From CAVYGM01 sp963768025 (GTDB taxonomy: Bacteria; Bacteroidota; Bacteroidia; Cytophagales; Spirosomataceae): a stretch of 64,000 nucleotides of DNA. Made by a program: the position numbers and the translations under genes. The stretch lies in the NCBI GenBank assembly GCA_963768025.1, contig CAVYGM010000042.1:186001-250000 (forward strand), written 5' to 3'. Shown here in pieces: positions 17,678 to 25,809 of the stretch; the stretch's first letter is position 1; each line of letters begins with the position of its first letter. The notes beneath the pieces are model-generated. The model was given only the letters and a program-made list of their open reading frames with translations, searched no databases and was not told the origin of the DNA.

Positions 17678-18958
17678 TCACCAGGAATAATGTAGCCCCA
17701 GCTGCGGTAGGGATATAACCGCATTTTCGGCCACCGGGTAGGTGGGGCGCAGCATGTACACCCCTACGTCGGCTTTGAGGTTGCGGGCGAGGCGGAAGCT
17801 GATGCCCGGCATGACCGCCACAAACTGCCAACCCCGGCGATAGGTTTGGCCGCTTTCCTGGCCCATCAGGTAGGAAGCTTCCACAAAGGGCGAAAAAGCA
17901 GTAGTACTGATATGATACCGCAGCATAGGGCCCACGGCCCAGCCCCGCAGCGGCGCTTCAATGGGTACAATGGTAGAATAAGCCCCAAAACCAACGGCCC
18001 CCAACAGCACGCGATCCGCTACGAAATAGCCCCCCCGCAGCGCCACATTGGCAAACGAACCGCCCGTTTGGTACGGAATACCCACGCCCGATATACCAGC
18101 CATAGCCGAGCCGCCTTTGAAATCAGGGCGATTGCTCCGTTTGTCTACTACGGGCGTGTTGTAGGGGCTCATGTAGTTGCCAGCCCGCTTCCAGCGCAGG
18201 CTTTGCTTGTAGCCAACCTGCAGGGTGAGGTAGCTCCCTTTGCTGACTACGTTGGCCTGGTATTCGATGCCGTTGAGTTCGAGTTCTTTGGTGGAGATTT
18301 GAAACAGATCGCGAAAACCTTTGTTGTACAGGAGCTGGAAGGTTAGAGCCCGGTATTGGCTGAGTTTATAGTCAATACCGGTCCGGAGCGATAGGGCCAG
18401 GCCGTTGTTGCGGGTATGGGCACTTTCGAGCTCGTAGCGGTACACATCGCCGGGCCAGTGGCCGTCTACCTTCTGATCGTCATTTTCGCGCACGTAGCCA
18501 TCGAAGCGGTTGACGATGTAGCTGGCATCAAGGCCGGCAGTCAGGATCAGGCGGCGCCACAGCAGGCGTGAATTGAAAGTGAGGCCCGCGTTAAGATTGG
18601 CCGGAGAAAATTGCGTGTAGCCGTTGTTACGGCCCCAGCCGCTCACAGCACCCGTGGTGGAGTCGCGGGAAACAAAACTGGTACGGGTTCCTACTTTAAG
18701 GTTGGCGGTGCGCACCCCCATGCGAAGGGACAGGTTGGGGGTCAGGCTCCGCTCGGCCGAGAAGTCAAATGCCGCGCCCAGGCGATCCGGGGCTTCGAAT
18801 TTGCCGCTGGGCAGAGGGCGGTCGGACGATAGGGTATTGTACGAAAGCGATGGCCCAAGTGAAGCGCTGAGACGCCACGGACTTTGCGCAAAGCTTTCGC
18901 CGGCTGCCAAAAGTATACACAGTACAGATATAGTTCGTAGAGTATTTTTCATACGCAC
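17678..18958 (-). CDS. Outer-membrane beta-barrel protein
   Basis: A 426-aa secreted protein with a signal peptide (cleavage near GESFAQ|SP). Alternating strands (WRLSASLGPSLSYN, LSLRMGVRTANLKVGTRTSF, LTLQVGYKQSLRW) run through to a C-terminal VISLPQLGLHYSW with a terminal aromatic residue, all typical of a Bacteroidota outer-membrane barrel. It is the first gene of a two-gene operon with the lipoprotein at 16783-17655, which may associate with it. No plug domain or substrate motif is visible. Confidence 0.75.
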   Translation of the reverse strand: MRMKNTLRTISVLCILLAAGESFAQSPWRLSASLGPSLSYNTLSSDRPLPSGKFEAPDRLGAAFDFSAERSLTPNLSLRMGVRTANLKVGTRTSFVSRDSTTGAVSGWGRNNGYTQFSPANLNAGLTFNSRLLWRRLILTAGLDASYIVNRFDGYVRENDDQKVDGHWPGDVYRYELESAHTRNNGLALSLRTGIDYKLSQYRALTFQLLYNKGFRDLFQISTKELELNGIEYQANVVSKGSYLTLQVGYKQSLRWKRAGNYMSPYNTPVVDKRSNRPDFKGGSAMAGISGVGIPYQTGGSFANVALRGGYFVADRVLLGAVGFGAYSTIVPIEAPLRGWAVGPMLRYHISTTAFSPFVEASYLMGQESGQTYRRGWQFVAVMPGISFRLARNLKADVGVYMLRPTYPVAENAVISLPQLGLHYSW

Positions 18959-19105
18959 AGCCGTTTCATGTCTATTTTACCTCTAAAATACTGATTCCTA
19001 CACTAAATCACTATACTATTATTTAAAAAAAGTGGTGACAACGAGAAGAGAGAAAAACGTTCTTGCACTTTACCAATTAATTTTGGCAATCCATAAGTAT
19101 CACCT

Positions 19106-19546
19106 ATGAAAAAACTTCGAAAGGCCTTTTTATCCCTTACACTCATCGGCATAGCATTTGTTGCACATGCGCAGCAAACTTTTCTTCCAACAAATCCAAC
19201 CGAATGCACCCAGTCGTTCTTCACGGCTCTGACGGAGGAGAATGCCCCCTCGCTGCGGGCTCTGCTTACCATTGATTTTTCGATGGTGAGCTTTGATGGA
19301 GGTCTCATTGATGCCGCCACTCTATCCGATGCTATTGGCAGTGGCTCCATCACAATTGACCGGGGAGATGTGCAACGGATGTATAGTAGAATATACGGCG
19401 ATGCGGGTGTGGTGACAGGTACCTGGGACGCCCGGGGGAAACTTCAAGGGTACGATTTCCAAAATCGCCTTAGCTTTATGGCCCTGTGCGTGCGGCAGGG
19501 AGGAAGCTGGAAAGTAGCCGGCATCCAATTTACTCCTCAACCCTGA
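19106..19546 (+). CDS. Secreted SnoaL/NTF2-like protein
   Basis: A 146-aa protein with a signal peptide (AFVAHAQ|QT). A cone-shaped NTF2/SnoaL-type domain follows: a helix with CTQSFFTALTEENAPSLRALLTIDFSMVSFDG, then strands VVTGTWDARGKLQGYDFQNRLSFMALCVRQGGSWKVAGIQFTPQ, as in DUF4440/SnoaL-like secreted proteins. These often lack identified substrates. Stand-alone gene, divergent from the barrel gene. Confidence 0.7.
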   Translation: MKKLRKAFLSLTLIGIAFVAHAQQTFLPTNPTECTQSFFTALTEENAPSLRALLTIDFSMVSFDGGLIDAATLSDAIGSGSITIDRGDVQRMYSRIYGDAGVVTGTWDARGKLQGYDFQNRLSFMALCVRQGGSWKVAGIQFTPQP

Positions 19547-19716
19547 TGCAGGGTGTCGGCCGCTTCGTATTGCAAATCCTTTGCGTACAGGATTTTAGTT
19601 GCATACCCAATAGCCCTGTGAATCAACTTGCTGATTGAAATAGGACTTCACCCCGAACAAATTGAATATTGGATACATCCTAAAAATCAGAAGTATCTAC
19701 TTTGGGTTAGGAATAG

Positions 19717-19724
19717 TATATTTG
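19717..19724 (+). promoter_or_regulatory. -7 promoter motif upstream of GDP-fucose synthase
   Basis: TATATTTG matches TAnnTTTG and lies 57 bases before the start at 19781. No -33 box at the right distance. Confidence 0.3.
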
Positions 19725-19780
19725 CCCCGAACCTGTTTGGGAGAAAGTAAGTTAGTTAGACATACCTTTTTTAAAATACC

Positions 19781-20722
19781 TTGGAAAAAGACGCTAAAAT
19801 CTACATTGCCGGCCACCGGGGCATGGTGGGATCGGCCATCCTTCGCAAATTGAAAGCCGAGGGCTACACCAACTTTGTGACCCGTACTTCCACCGAACTC
19901 GATCTACGCAATCAGGTAGCTGTGCTGGATTTCTTTGAGGCCGAACGCCCCGACTATGTATTTCTGGCCGCCGCTAAGGTAGGTGGGATCATGGCTAACA
20001 ATATCTACCGGGCGGAGTTCTTGCTGGATAATCTCCAAATTCAGAACAACGTCATCGACAGCGCCCACCGCGTGGGGGTACGCAAGCTGATGTTCCTGGG
20101 TTCGTCGTGCATCTACCCCAAAATGGCCCCGCAACCCCTCCGCGAGGATTACCTCCTCACGGGGAAGCTCGAACCCACCAATGAACCGTACGCCATTGCC
20201 AAAATAGCCGGCATAAAACTTTGCGAGGCCTACCGAAGTCAGTATGGCAGCAATTTTATATCGGTGATGCCCACCAATCTGTACGGTCCCAACGACAACT
20301 ACGACCTTAACAATTCCCACGTGCTGCCGGCCATGATCCGGAAATTCCACGAGGCTAAGGTGGAAGAAAAACCTTTCGTGGAGCTCTGGGGAACGGGTTC
20401 ACCCCGCCGGGAATTTCTGCACGCCAACGACCTGGCCGATGCCTGTTACTTCCTGATGCAGCACTACAACGAACCCGAGCTGATCAATATAGGCGTAGGC
20501 GATGACGTCACCATTAAGGCCCTAGCCGAGCTCATTCAAGAAGTAGTAGGCTACGAAGGAGCTATTCACTGGAATACCGACAAGCCCGATGGAACCCCGC
20601 GCAAGCTGATGGATGTGGGCAAGCTCCATAGCCTGGGTTGGAAGCATTCTATTGATATAGAGGAAGGCATAAGGGCTACTTATCAGGATTTCCTGAGCCG
20701 AATTGAGATCTACGCTGTCTGA
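19781..20722 (+). CDS. fcl: GDP-L-fucose synthase
   Basis: A 313-aa NADPH-dependent epimerase/reductase that makes GDP-L-fucose from GDP-4-keto-6-deoxymannose. Features are the Rossmann motif IYIAGHRGMVGSAI (G11-G17), the catalytic Ser in FLGSSCIYP, the Y-x-x-x-K pair in EPYAIAKIAG, and SPRREFLHANDLADAC. The start is a TTG at 19781 (MEKDAKIYIAG); the next ATG lies inside the Rossmann motif, so TTG is the reasonable start. GDP-mannose dehydratase (gmd), the usual neighbour, is absent here, while the GDP-mannose-forming enzyme is at 46255. It supports fucose-containing surface polysaccharide. Confidence 0.95.
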   Translation: MEKDAKIYIAGHRGMVGSAILRKLKAEGYTNFVTRTSTELDLRNQVAVLDFFEAERPDYVFLAAAKVGGIMANNIYRAEFLLDNLQIQNNVIDSAHRVGVRKLMFLGSSCIYPKMAPQPLREDYLLTGKLEPTNEPYAIAKIAGIKLCEAYRSQYGSNFISVMPTNLYGPNDNYDLNNSHVLPAMIRKFHEAKVEEKPFVELWGTGSPRREFLHANDLADACYFLMQHYNEPELINIGVGDDVTIKALAELIQEVVGYEGAIHWNTDKPDGTPRKLMDVGKLHSLGWKHSIDIEEGIRATYQDFLSRIEIYAV

Positions 20723-20726
20723 AGCC

Positions 20727-21030
20727 ATGGGTGATAACAGCGACATCGTTGACAGCCTCTCGGCCGAAGATATAAACCGGATCATCGAAATGGCCTGGGA
20801 AGATCGTACCCCCTTCGACGCTATTCTGGCGCAGTTTGGAGTAGCGGAGCAGGGAGTCATCAGCCTCATGCGCCGGGAGCTTAAAGCCTACCTCCTGGCG
20901 GCGGTGGCGCGCGCGGGTACAGGGCCGGGCTACTAAACATGCTGCGCTCACAGCGGATCAACTGCCGCGTTTTAAAAGTACCCGTCAGAGGGCGGTTTCG
21001 CTTAACAAAATCAGCAAAAGGCTGAAATAA
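20727..21030 (+). CDS. TIGR03643 family protein (single-base frameshift near 20893)
   Basis: Small conserved protein beginning at the ATG at 20727. The first half, SAEDINRIIEMAWEDRTPFDAILAQFGVAEQGVISLMRRELK, is the TIGR03643 signature. The open frame then runs into non-family sequence (YLLAAVARAGTGPGY, stop at 20936). The next frame, entered by skipping one base around 20892-20895, reads WRRWRARVQGRATKHAALTADQLPRF and ends at TAA 21028-21030. The spacing from LK to WRARV (six residues) agrees with the family. I conclude that the gene is 20727-21030 with an extra base, either a real mutation or an assembly error. It starts 4 bases after fcl and is probably co-transcribed. Function unknown; the family looks like a helix-turn-helix-like small protein. 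Confidence 0.82.
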
Positions 21031-21126
21031 AACGTTAGGTAGCAACGAAAGAAAACCTAATTATTGTGGGTAAAAAGTTCATTTTGCCCACGATAATTTT
21101 ATTTTTATACAAAATTCCCCTATTTA

Positions 21127-21160
21127 TTTGCAATAATCTTCGGGAAACTAACTAGCTTTG
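21127..21160 (+). promoter_or_regulatory. Bacteroidota promoter of the Lrp-family gene
   Basis: TTTG (21127-21130), a 22-base spacer and TAGCTTTG (21153-21160) match the -33/-7 arrangement of Bacteroidota sigma-A-like promoters. The start codon follows 41 bases later. Confidence 0.55.
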
Positions 21161-21201
21161 CGGGATTCATTTCAAGACAAATTTTAATCCGTTGCAGAGC
21201 A

Positions 21202-21675
21202 ATGTCTTCTACCTTAAAACTCGATCAAATAGATCGTAAAGTATTAGAAATACTTCAATCAAACGCCAAGATCACCAACGCGCAGCTTTCCAAAGAAATT
21301 GGACTTTCCCCAGCTCCTACCCTTGAACGCGTAAAAAAACTAGAACAAGCCGGCATCATTAAAAGCTATCATGCACAGCTCGACCCCGAAAAAGTGGGTT
21401 TAGGCGTGACTACCTTTGTGCAGATTTCTCTGGTAGGACACAAGAAAGCAGTGACTGACTCTTTTGTAGAGAAGGTCAATTCCATTGCTGACATCATTGA
21501 ATGTCACCACATTACCGGAACCGGAGATTTTTTAATTAAGGTTATTTCCAAAGACATCAGCTCGTATCAGAAGTTGATGCTTGAAAAAATCAATGAGATT
21601 GAGGAAGTCGCCAGCACCCAAACTATGGTTATTCTTTCAACTTTCAAGGAAAGCAAAACTTTGCCCCTTCCCTGA
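21202..21675 (+). CDS. Lrp/AsnC-family transcriptional regulator
   Basis: A 157-aa regulator of normal length. An N-terminal winged helix (residues 5-55: LDQIDRKVLEILQSNAKITNAQLSKEIGLSPAPTLERVKKLEQAGII) is followed by the RAM/AsnC ligand-binding domain (HAQLDPEKVGLGVTTFVQISL ... ECHHITGTGDFLIKVISKD). These regulators usually sense amino acids and act as octamers. The gene has its own promoter and a strong terminator, so it is monocistronic. The target is unknown; the tRNA-Gly cluster downstream is not obviously related. Confidence 0.95.
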   Translation: MSSTLKLDQIDRKVLEILQSNAKITNAQLSKEIGLSPAPTLERVKKLEQAGIIKSYHAQLDPEKVGLGVTTFVQISLVGHKKAVTDSFVEKVNSIADIIECHHITGTGDFLIKVISKDISSYQKLMLEKINEIEEVASTQTMVILSTFKESKTLPLP

Positions 21676-21749
21676 GGAGAAGAACGATGCTTGACGGGAA
21701 GAGAATTTCAAGTCATTCACTCTGTTAAAAGTCAATCTTTTTAAAGGTC

Positions 21750-21793
21750 AAAAAGTCAGCGTTTCCATTGTTTTGGAAGCGCTGACTTTTTTT
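21750..21793 (+). terminator. Rho-independent terminator of the Lrp-family gene
   Basis: AAAAGTCAGCGTTTCC and GGAAGCGCTGACTTTT pair along 16 bp with one G-U wobble around an 8-base loop, and end in TTTTTTT. Confidence 0.88.
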
Positions 21794-21803
21794 GATTGAC
21801 GTG

Positions 21804-21881
21804 AGCGGAAGACGAGTCTCGAATGGCAGGGGCCACCCCGTCGCAACCTGCAGCTTGGGAAGCTGCTTCTCTATCGGGCCG
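21804..21881 (-). repeat. Truncated tRNA-Gly-like fragment
   Basis: Matches the 3' part of the tRNA-Gly at 21980: the acceptor 3' strand (gcggaag on plus), the T-arm start and the full anticodon arm (GCAGC-TTCCCAA-GCTGC on minus). It carries the same extra block (ggcaggggccaccccgtcgc) in the T-arm as the copies at 22082 and 22213. The D-arm and 5' acceptor strand are absent. Not a functional tRNA. Confidence 0.7.
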
Positions 21882-21944
21882 ATAGGTGAAGCCGAATATG
21901 AAATTTTAAATTATTCACTCAATTAAAAGCTACTTCTCTGCAGC

Positions 21945-21978
21945 AAATGAATCAGCACTCCGAGGGTGCTGATTTATG
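21945..21978. terminator. Hairpin 3' of tRNA-Gly
   Basis: AATCAGCAC and GTGCTGATT form a 9-bp perfect stem with a 7-base loop, one base from the tRNA 3' end on the minus strand. It is a plausible 3'-end or terminator structure, though the following T run is short. Confidence 0.45.
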
Positions 21979-21979
21979 G

Positions 21980-22052
21980 AGCGGAAGACGAGTCTCGAAC
22001 TCGCGACCTGCAGCTTGGGAAGCTGCCGCTCTACCAACTGAGCTACTTCCGC
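21980..22052 (-). tRNA. tRNA-Gly (anticodon CCC)
   Basis: Read on the minus strand, this folds as a full cloverleaf: acceptor GCGGAAG/CTTCCGC, D-stem GCTC/GAGC with loop AGTTGGTA, anticodon stem GCAGC/GCTGC with loop TTCCCAA (anticodon CCC, reading GGG), T-arm GCGAG-TTCGAGA-CTCGT, discriminator U as expected for glycine. CCA is not encoded. It is the only intact copy in a cluster of tRNA-derived repeats. Confidence 0.93.
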
Positions 22053-22312
22053 GTATTTTTGATTTACTTAAATATTACCATCTAGAGGACGTGTCTCAAA
22101 TGGCAGGGGTCACCCCGTCGCAACCTGCAGCTTGGGAAGCTGCCGCTCTATCGGCCGCCGAACCGCAACTGAGCTACTTCCGCGTATTTTTGATTCACTT
22201 AAATATTACCATCTAGAGGACGTGTCTCAAATGGCAGGGGCTACCCCGTCGCAACCTGCAGCTTGGGAAGCTGCCGCTCTATCGGCCGCCAAACTACAAC
22301 TGAGCTACTTCC
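22051..22312 (-). repeat. Two 131-bp tandem repeats, each containing an expanded tRNA-Gly-like sequence
   Basis: 22051-22181 and 22182-22312 are direct repeats differing at only a handful of positions. Each contains, on the minus strand, the D-stem, the perfect anticodon arm (GCAGC-TTCCCAA-GCTGC) and part of the T-arm of tRNA-Gly. Each has a ~14-base insertion in the D-loop and a ~17-base insertion in the T-arm containing a GGGG...CCCC mini-hairpin. The 3' acceptor strand (CCTCTAG) no longer pairs with the 5' strand (GCGGAAG or GGGGAAG), so these are tRNA pseudogenes or tRNA-like elements. They lie just upstream, in transcription order, of the intact tRNA. Confidence 0.8.
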
Positions 22313-22436
22313 CCTTGGTATACGCTACCTGGATTCAAATATAGAAACAGGATGTGTATTCCGCACTATGCTGTTCGCCATTTCTGGAATAAAAAATACG
22401 CCTTTACTACCAAAACAGTAATATTCAGCCGCAGGG

Positions 22437-22444
22437 TACTTTTG
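22437..22444 (+). promoter_or_regulatory. -7 promoter motif of the Nramp-like gene
   Basis: TACTTTTG fits TAnnTTTG, 18 bases before the ATG at 22462. This distance would give a very short leader. Confidence 0.35.
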
Positions 22445-22461
22445 CACCTAAATCCTCTTTC

Positions 22462-23788
22462 ATGATCGAGCAGTTAGACCCGCCTAAATCCATATCCGGA
22501 CAACTTCGCTACCTGGGCCCCGGCTTTATCATGTCAGCCGCTATTGTGGGTTCCGGTGAGCTGATCGCTACGACAACGCTGGGAGCCAAAGCGGGCTTTG
22601 TTACCTTTTGGGTCATTATTGTGAGTTGCCTGGTGAAGGTGGCATTGCAACTGGAATTTGGTAAAAATGCCATCTATACGGGTACTTTTACCATGTACAA
22701 TTTCAACCGGCTACCCGGCGCGCGCTGGCGGGGTACGCATTGGAGTATTTGGCTGTGGCTTTCGTTGCAGGGTCTGAAGCTAATGCAGGTAGGAGGAATT
22801 GTGGGAGGCGTGGCTATTGTGCTCAACATGGCCTTTCCGGGTATATCGGTGAATATATGGGCGTTGCTTTCGGCGCTTGCTACGGCTTTGCTGGTGTACC
22901 GGGGCTACTATACTCCTATCGAAAAAGGATCATTGGTCATGATTGTGCTTTTTTCGTCGGTGGTGCTTCTTTCGCTTGGGTTATTGCAGGGTACCCCTTT
23001 CGCTATTCGCTGGCCGGATATTCAGGAGGGCATTAGTTTCCGCCTTCCTCCCGAGGCCGTGGCGGTAGCGTTCGGTGCCTTTGGCATTACCGGCGTCGGT
23101 GGTGATGAAATCATGTACTACAACTATTGGTGTATCGAAAAAGGCTACGCTGCCTACGCCGGACCCAACGATGGAAGCGAGGCCTGGGCCGAGCGGGCCA
23201 AAGGCTGGATCAAGGTCATGTATCTGGATGCTCTCCTATCTATGGTCGTTTATACGGTGGTAACGGCCGCGTTCTATCTACTTGGGGCAGCGGTACTTGC
23301 ACCGGAGCGGCGAGGTACCCGAGGGATACCGGATGATAGGGGTCCTATCCCGAATTTTTACCGAAACGCTTGGTCCTTGGGCCGAAACGTTGTTTCTGGT
23401 GGGTGCCTTTACGGCGCTGTATTCTACCCTTTTCACGGCCACGGCCAGTTGGGCGCGGGTATACGGCGATGCCTTCGGACAGTTGGGTTGGCTGAAATTC
23501 GGCAGCCCGCAAGAGCGTCGGCGCTCCATTGCCATTTTTTCCTGGATATTCCCCTTCGCCTGGTGCGTATTCTTTCTGTTTTTCCAGGCACCCGTCATGA
23601 TGGTCATTCTGGGGGGGATAGCTACCTCCGTGTTACTGCTCCTCATTGTGTGGGTAGCGTGGGTGTATCGCTACCGCGAGCTGCCCAAGGCGCTGGTCCC
23701 TACGCGGTTCTACGATGTATTTTTCTGGATTAGTATAGTGTCCATCTTAATGGTAAGCGCCTATGGGGTTTGGCAGGTGTTAAGGTAG
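22462..23788 (+). pseudogene. Nramp-like metal transporter, disrupted by a +1 frameshift at about 23299
   Basis: Multi-helix membrane protein of the Nramp superfamily. Frame 1 (from ATG 22462) covers helices 1 to ~7 as far as VTAAFYLLGAAVL. The family sequence then continues in the next frame as HRSGEVPEGYRMIGVLSRIFTETLG to the stop at 23788. Dropping the G at about 23299 restores one ~441-aa protein. Whether this is a real mutation or an assembly error cannot be told. Canonical Nramp Mn/Fe transporters have DPGN in helix 1 and MPH in helix 6. Here helix 1 reads IVGSGELIATTT and the helix-6 region GITGVGGDEIMYYNYW, so the metal-binding residues differ and the substrate should not be assumed to be Mn or Fe. 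Confidence 0.82.
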
Positions 23789-23823
23789 GTGGTTAGCTTT
23801 TAGGTTGGCACAGAGATCTCCCC

Positions 23824-24894
23824 CTACATCTTTCCCCGTTCTACGGCCTTCGCCGCCGTTCCGGATAGCGACATGATACCTGGCAATAACCCGGCGAAGC
23901 GCTCATCCCGCGTGAGACCTTTTTTCCAGCGGGCGTATATCTGCTGAATCACGACGGTGTTTTTAAATAATCCGAAAACGTAGTAGTACAGGATGTTCGT
24001 CACATCGCGGCCGCTTTTCTCCGCGTAGCGATCCGCAAACTCCCTACGAGTGAGGTTGCCGGGCAACCAGCTAAGATTGAAGCTCCGCTCAAAGGGCGCA
24101 TCCCCCGCTTCGGCCCAGTATGAAAGTGCCGTACCAACGTCCATGAGGGGATCGCCTACGGTACACATTTCCCAATCCAGCACGGCCAGAATCTTGGTAA
24201 GGTTGGCCGGATTGAGTACCACGTTATCGTACTTATAGTCGTTGTGAATCAGCGTGGGGCTATTTTCGGGGGGCATGGTATCGCTGAGCCAACGGTAGAG
24301 CTGCTCCATCTCGGGCAGGTCATCGGTCTGAGCAGCCAGGTAGCGTTTATACCAGCCCTCTACTTGTCGACGAATATAGCCTTCGGGCTTCCCAATTTGA
24401 ATAAGTCCTGTCTTGCTGATGTCCAGTGCGTGCAGATCGGCCAGATTGTCTACCAGAGCTTGGGAGGTAGCCTGCAACTGCTCCGGAGTCAGCCCCAATT
24501 TGGGCGCGGTTTGGGCGCGCAGGATCACCCCCGGCACCCGTTCCATGATGTAGAATGGACATCCCATCACCTTCAGATCCTCGCAGAGGAGAATAGGAGC
24601 CGGGATTTTGCTAAATCCAGCGCTCTGAATCATAGCAAGCACCCGGTACTCACGCTCCATGTCGTGTCCCCCTTTGATGTGCTCGGCACCGAACGGTGGC
24701 CGGCGAAGCACATACGCGTGCCCGTCGGTAGCTTTGAGAAAATACGTCAGGTTGGAATAGCCCCCCGGAAACTGCCGTACCTCCGCTACCGGTTTTCCGA
24801 ATCCCCCGTGGGTACTCAGGTACTGGTTGAGGGCCGGGAGATCTATCTCCTCGCCGGGCCGGACGGTCGTTGGCGTATCGGTGTTTAAGTTCAT
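23824..24894 (-). CDS. Aminoglycoside-phosphotransferase-like kinase (ACAD10/11 kinase-domain type)
   Basis: A 356-aa protein starting at the ATG 24892-24894 (MNLNTDTPTTVRPGEE). The longer open frame begins upstream inside the PIG-L gene and lacks family sequence. It has the kinase-like fold: FPGGYSNLTYFLKATDGHAYVLRRPP (P-loop/Lys), the catalytic loop LIHNDYKYDNVVLNP (HxDxxxxN) and the metal Asp in ILAVLDWEMCTVGDPLMDVG. Family relatives are fused to, or encoded with, acyl-CoA dehydrogenases (ACAD10/11). The mammalian enzymes phosphorylate 4-hydroxyacyl-CoA for beta-oxidation. Here it is the last gene of an operon led by an acyl-CoA dehydrogenase, separated by 16-17 bases at each junction. Confidence 0.9.
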   Translation of the reverse strand: MNLNTDTPTTVRPGEEIDLPALNQYLSTHGGFGKPVAEVRQFPGGYSNLTYFLKATDGHAYVLRRPPFGAEHIKGGHDMEREYRVLAMIQSAGFSKIPAPILLCEDLKVMGCPFYIMERVPGVILRAQTAPKLGLTPEQLQATSQALVDNLADLHALDISKTGLIQIGKPEGYIRRQVEGWYKRYLAAQTDDLPEMEQLYRWLSDTMPPENSPTLIHNDYKYDNVVLNPANLTKILAVLDWEMCTVGDPLMDVGTALSYWAEAGDAPFERSFNLSWLPGNLTRREFADRYAEKSGRDVTNILYYYVFGLFKNTVVIQQIYARWKKGLTRDERFAGLLPGIMSLSGTAAKAVERGKM

Positions 24895-24910
24895 GGTGAT
24901 ATTGAGGAAT

Positions 24911-25792
24911 TTAGTGGGGGAAGCCCGTCGCCCGGATCGCGTCAAATAAGGCCTGCGCTTGGGCTATGCCCTCACGGGGGTTAATGGCAAAGTACCGGAA
25001 GGTTTCGATGTCACCCCGGTGAACAAGATTTTCCTGCAAATCACCCTGTGACTTGTACTCGGCAATGACCCAATCGGATACTATTTTGTAGGTTAGCAGG
25101 TCGCGATGACCAAATTTTGCCGACCGATCGAACGTAAAAAGGGGAGCATCTTTCAGGATTTGGGTTTCGGGATAGCCTTCGAGTTGCTCAAAGGCCATCG
25201 GTTCATTCCCCTTTACCACCCAGCCCCCACCTAATACGATGGGCTTTTTGCTTCCCTGGTACCGCTGGGCCGCCCGAAGCGCCATCAGACTGGCGGTTTT
25301 GTGGTGGCCGTGCTGCCCGGCATGAGGTACCATCACAAAAATAAAGTCATAGTTTTCTTGCGCCAGAATCTGATCCAGCCGTTTTTGGATGTAGGGCACA
25401 TCCCACGAAGCTCCGCCCGCGTACGGTTTCTCATTCAGAGTATACAGGTCGTCCTTTTGATCAAAAAAGTAATATTTACGAATCCCCATAACCCGTCCGG
25501 CGTTCATGAGCTCCTGCTTCCGAATAGCGGGCAGTCGCTCGCGGCCAATTACCGAATCAGTTAGTGAGTACCCATAGTAGATTGAGCCCAGCTCCGAGCC
25601 GTTGAAGCCTCCCTGCGCGTCGGTCATCAGGGCCAGGTCTACGCTGCCTTTCAAGTCGTGGGTGATTTTGAATACCGTTACCGGAAAGGAAGTTTCGTCG
25701 TCGGGATGCGCCGTTACGATCAGCACTTTGGGGGGTAGCTGAGCAAATACAGAAGAGGCAAACAACGCCGCGAGGTACAGGACATATTTCAT
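24911..25792 (-). CDS. PIG-L family deacetylase, secreted
   Basis: A 293-aa protein with a signal peptide (ASSVFAQ|LPP) and the zinc deacetylase motif AHPDDE at residues 28-33. The second ligand motif HAGQHGHHKTAS lies at about 157-168. Relatives de-N-acetylate GlcNAc-type sugars (LmbE/PIG-L). The signal peptide puts it in the periplasm or outside, unlike its cytoplasmic operon neighbours (acyl-CoA dehydrogenase upstream, kinase downstream, 16-17-base gaps). The co-operon placement is therefore hard to explain by one pathway. Substrate unknown. Confidence 0.88.
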   Translation of the reverse strand: MKYVLYLAALFASSVFAQLPPKVLIVTAHPDDETSFPVTVFKITHDLKGSVDLALMTDAQGGFNGSELGSIYYGYSLTDSVIGRERLPAIRKQELMNAGRVMGIRKYYFFDQKDDLYTLNEKPYAGGASWDVPYIQKRLDQILAQENYDFIFVMVPHAGQHGHHKTASLMALRAAQRYQGSKKPIVLGGGWVVKGNEPMAFEQLEGYPETQILKDAPLFTFDRSAKFGHRDLLTYKIVSDWVIAEYKSQGDLQENLVHRGDIETFRYFAINPREGIAQAQALFDAIRATGFPH

Positions 25793-25809
25793 GAATTAGT
25801 CGGGTAGAG

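Noticed and set aside
21947..22344. Short plus-strand ORFs (about 70-90 aa) across the tRNA region
   Set aside because: They run over the tRNA gene and its repeats (VSQMAGVTPSQPAAWEAAAL repeated), so they are not protein genes.
21700..22460. Possible CRISPR array from the short repeated pieces
   Set aside because: Repeat units are 131 bp with a recognisable tRNA core and no spacers; there are no cas genes.
23282..23788. A separate 168-aa gene starting at 23282
   Set aside because: The sequence is the continuation of the Nramp-like transporter helices after a frameshift, with no independent start or leader.
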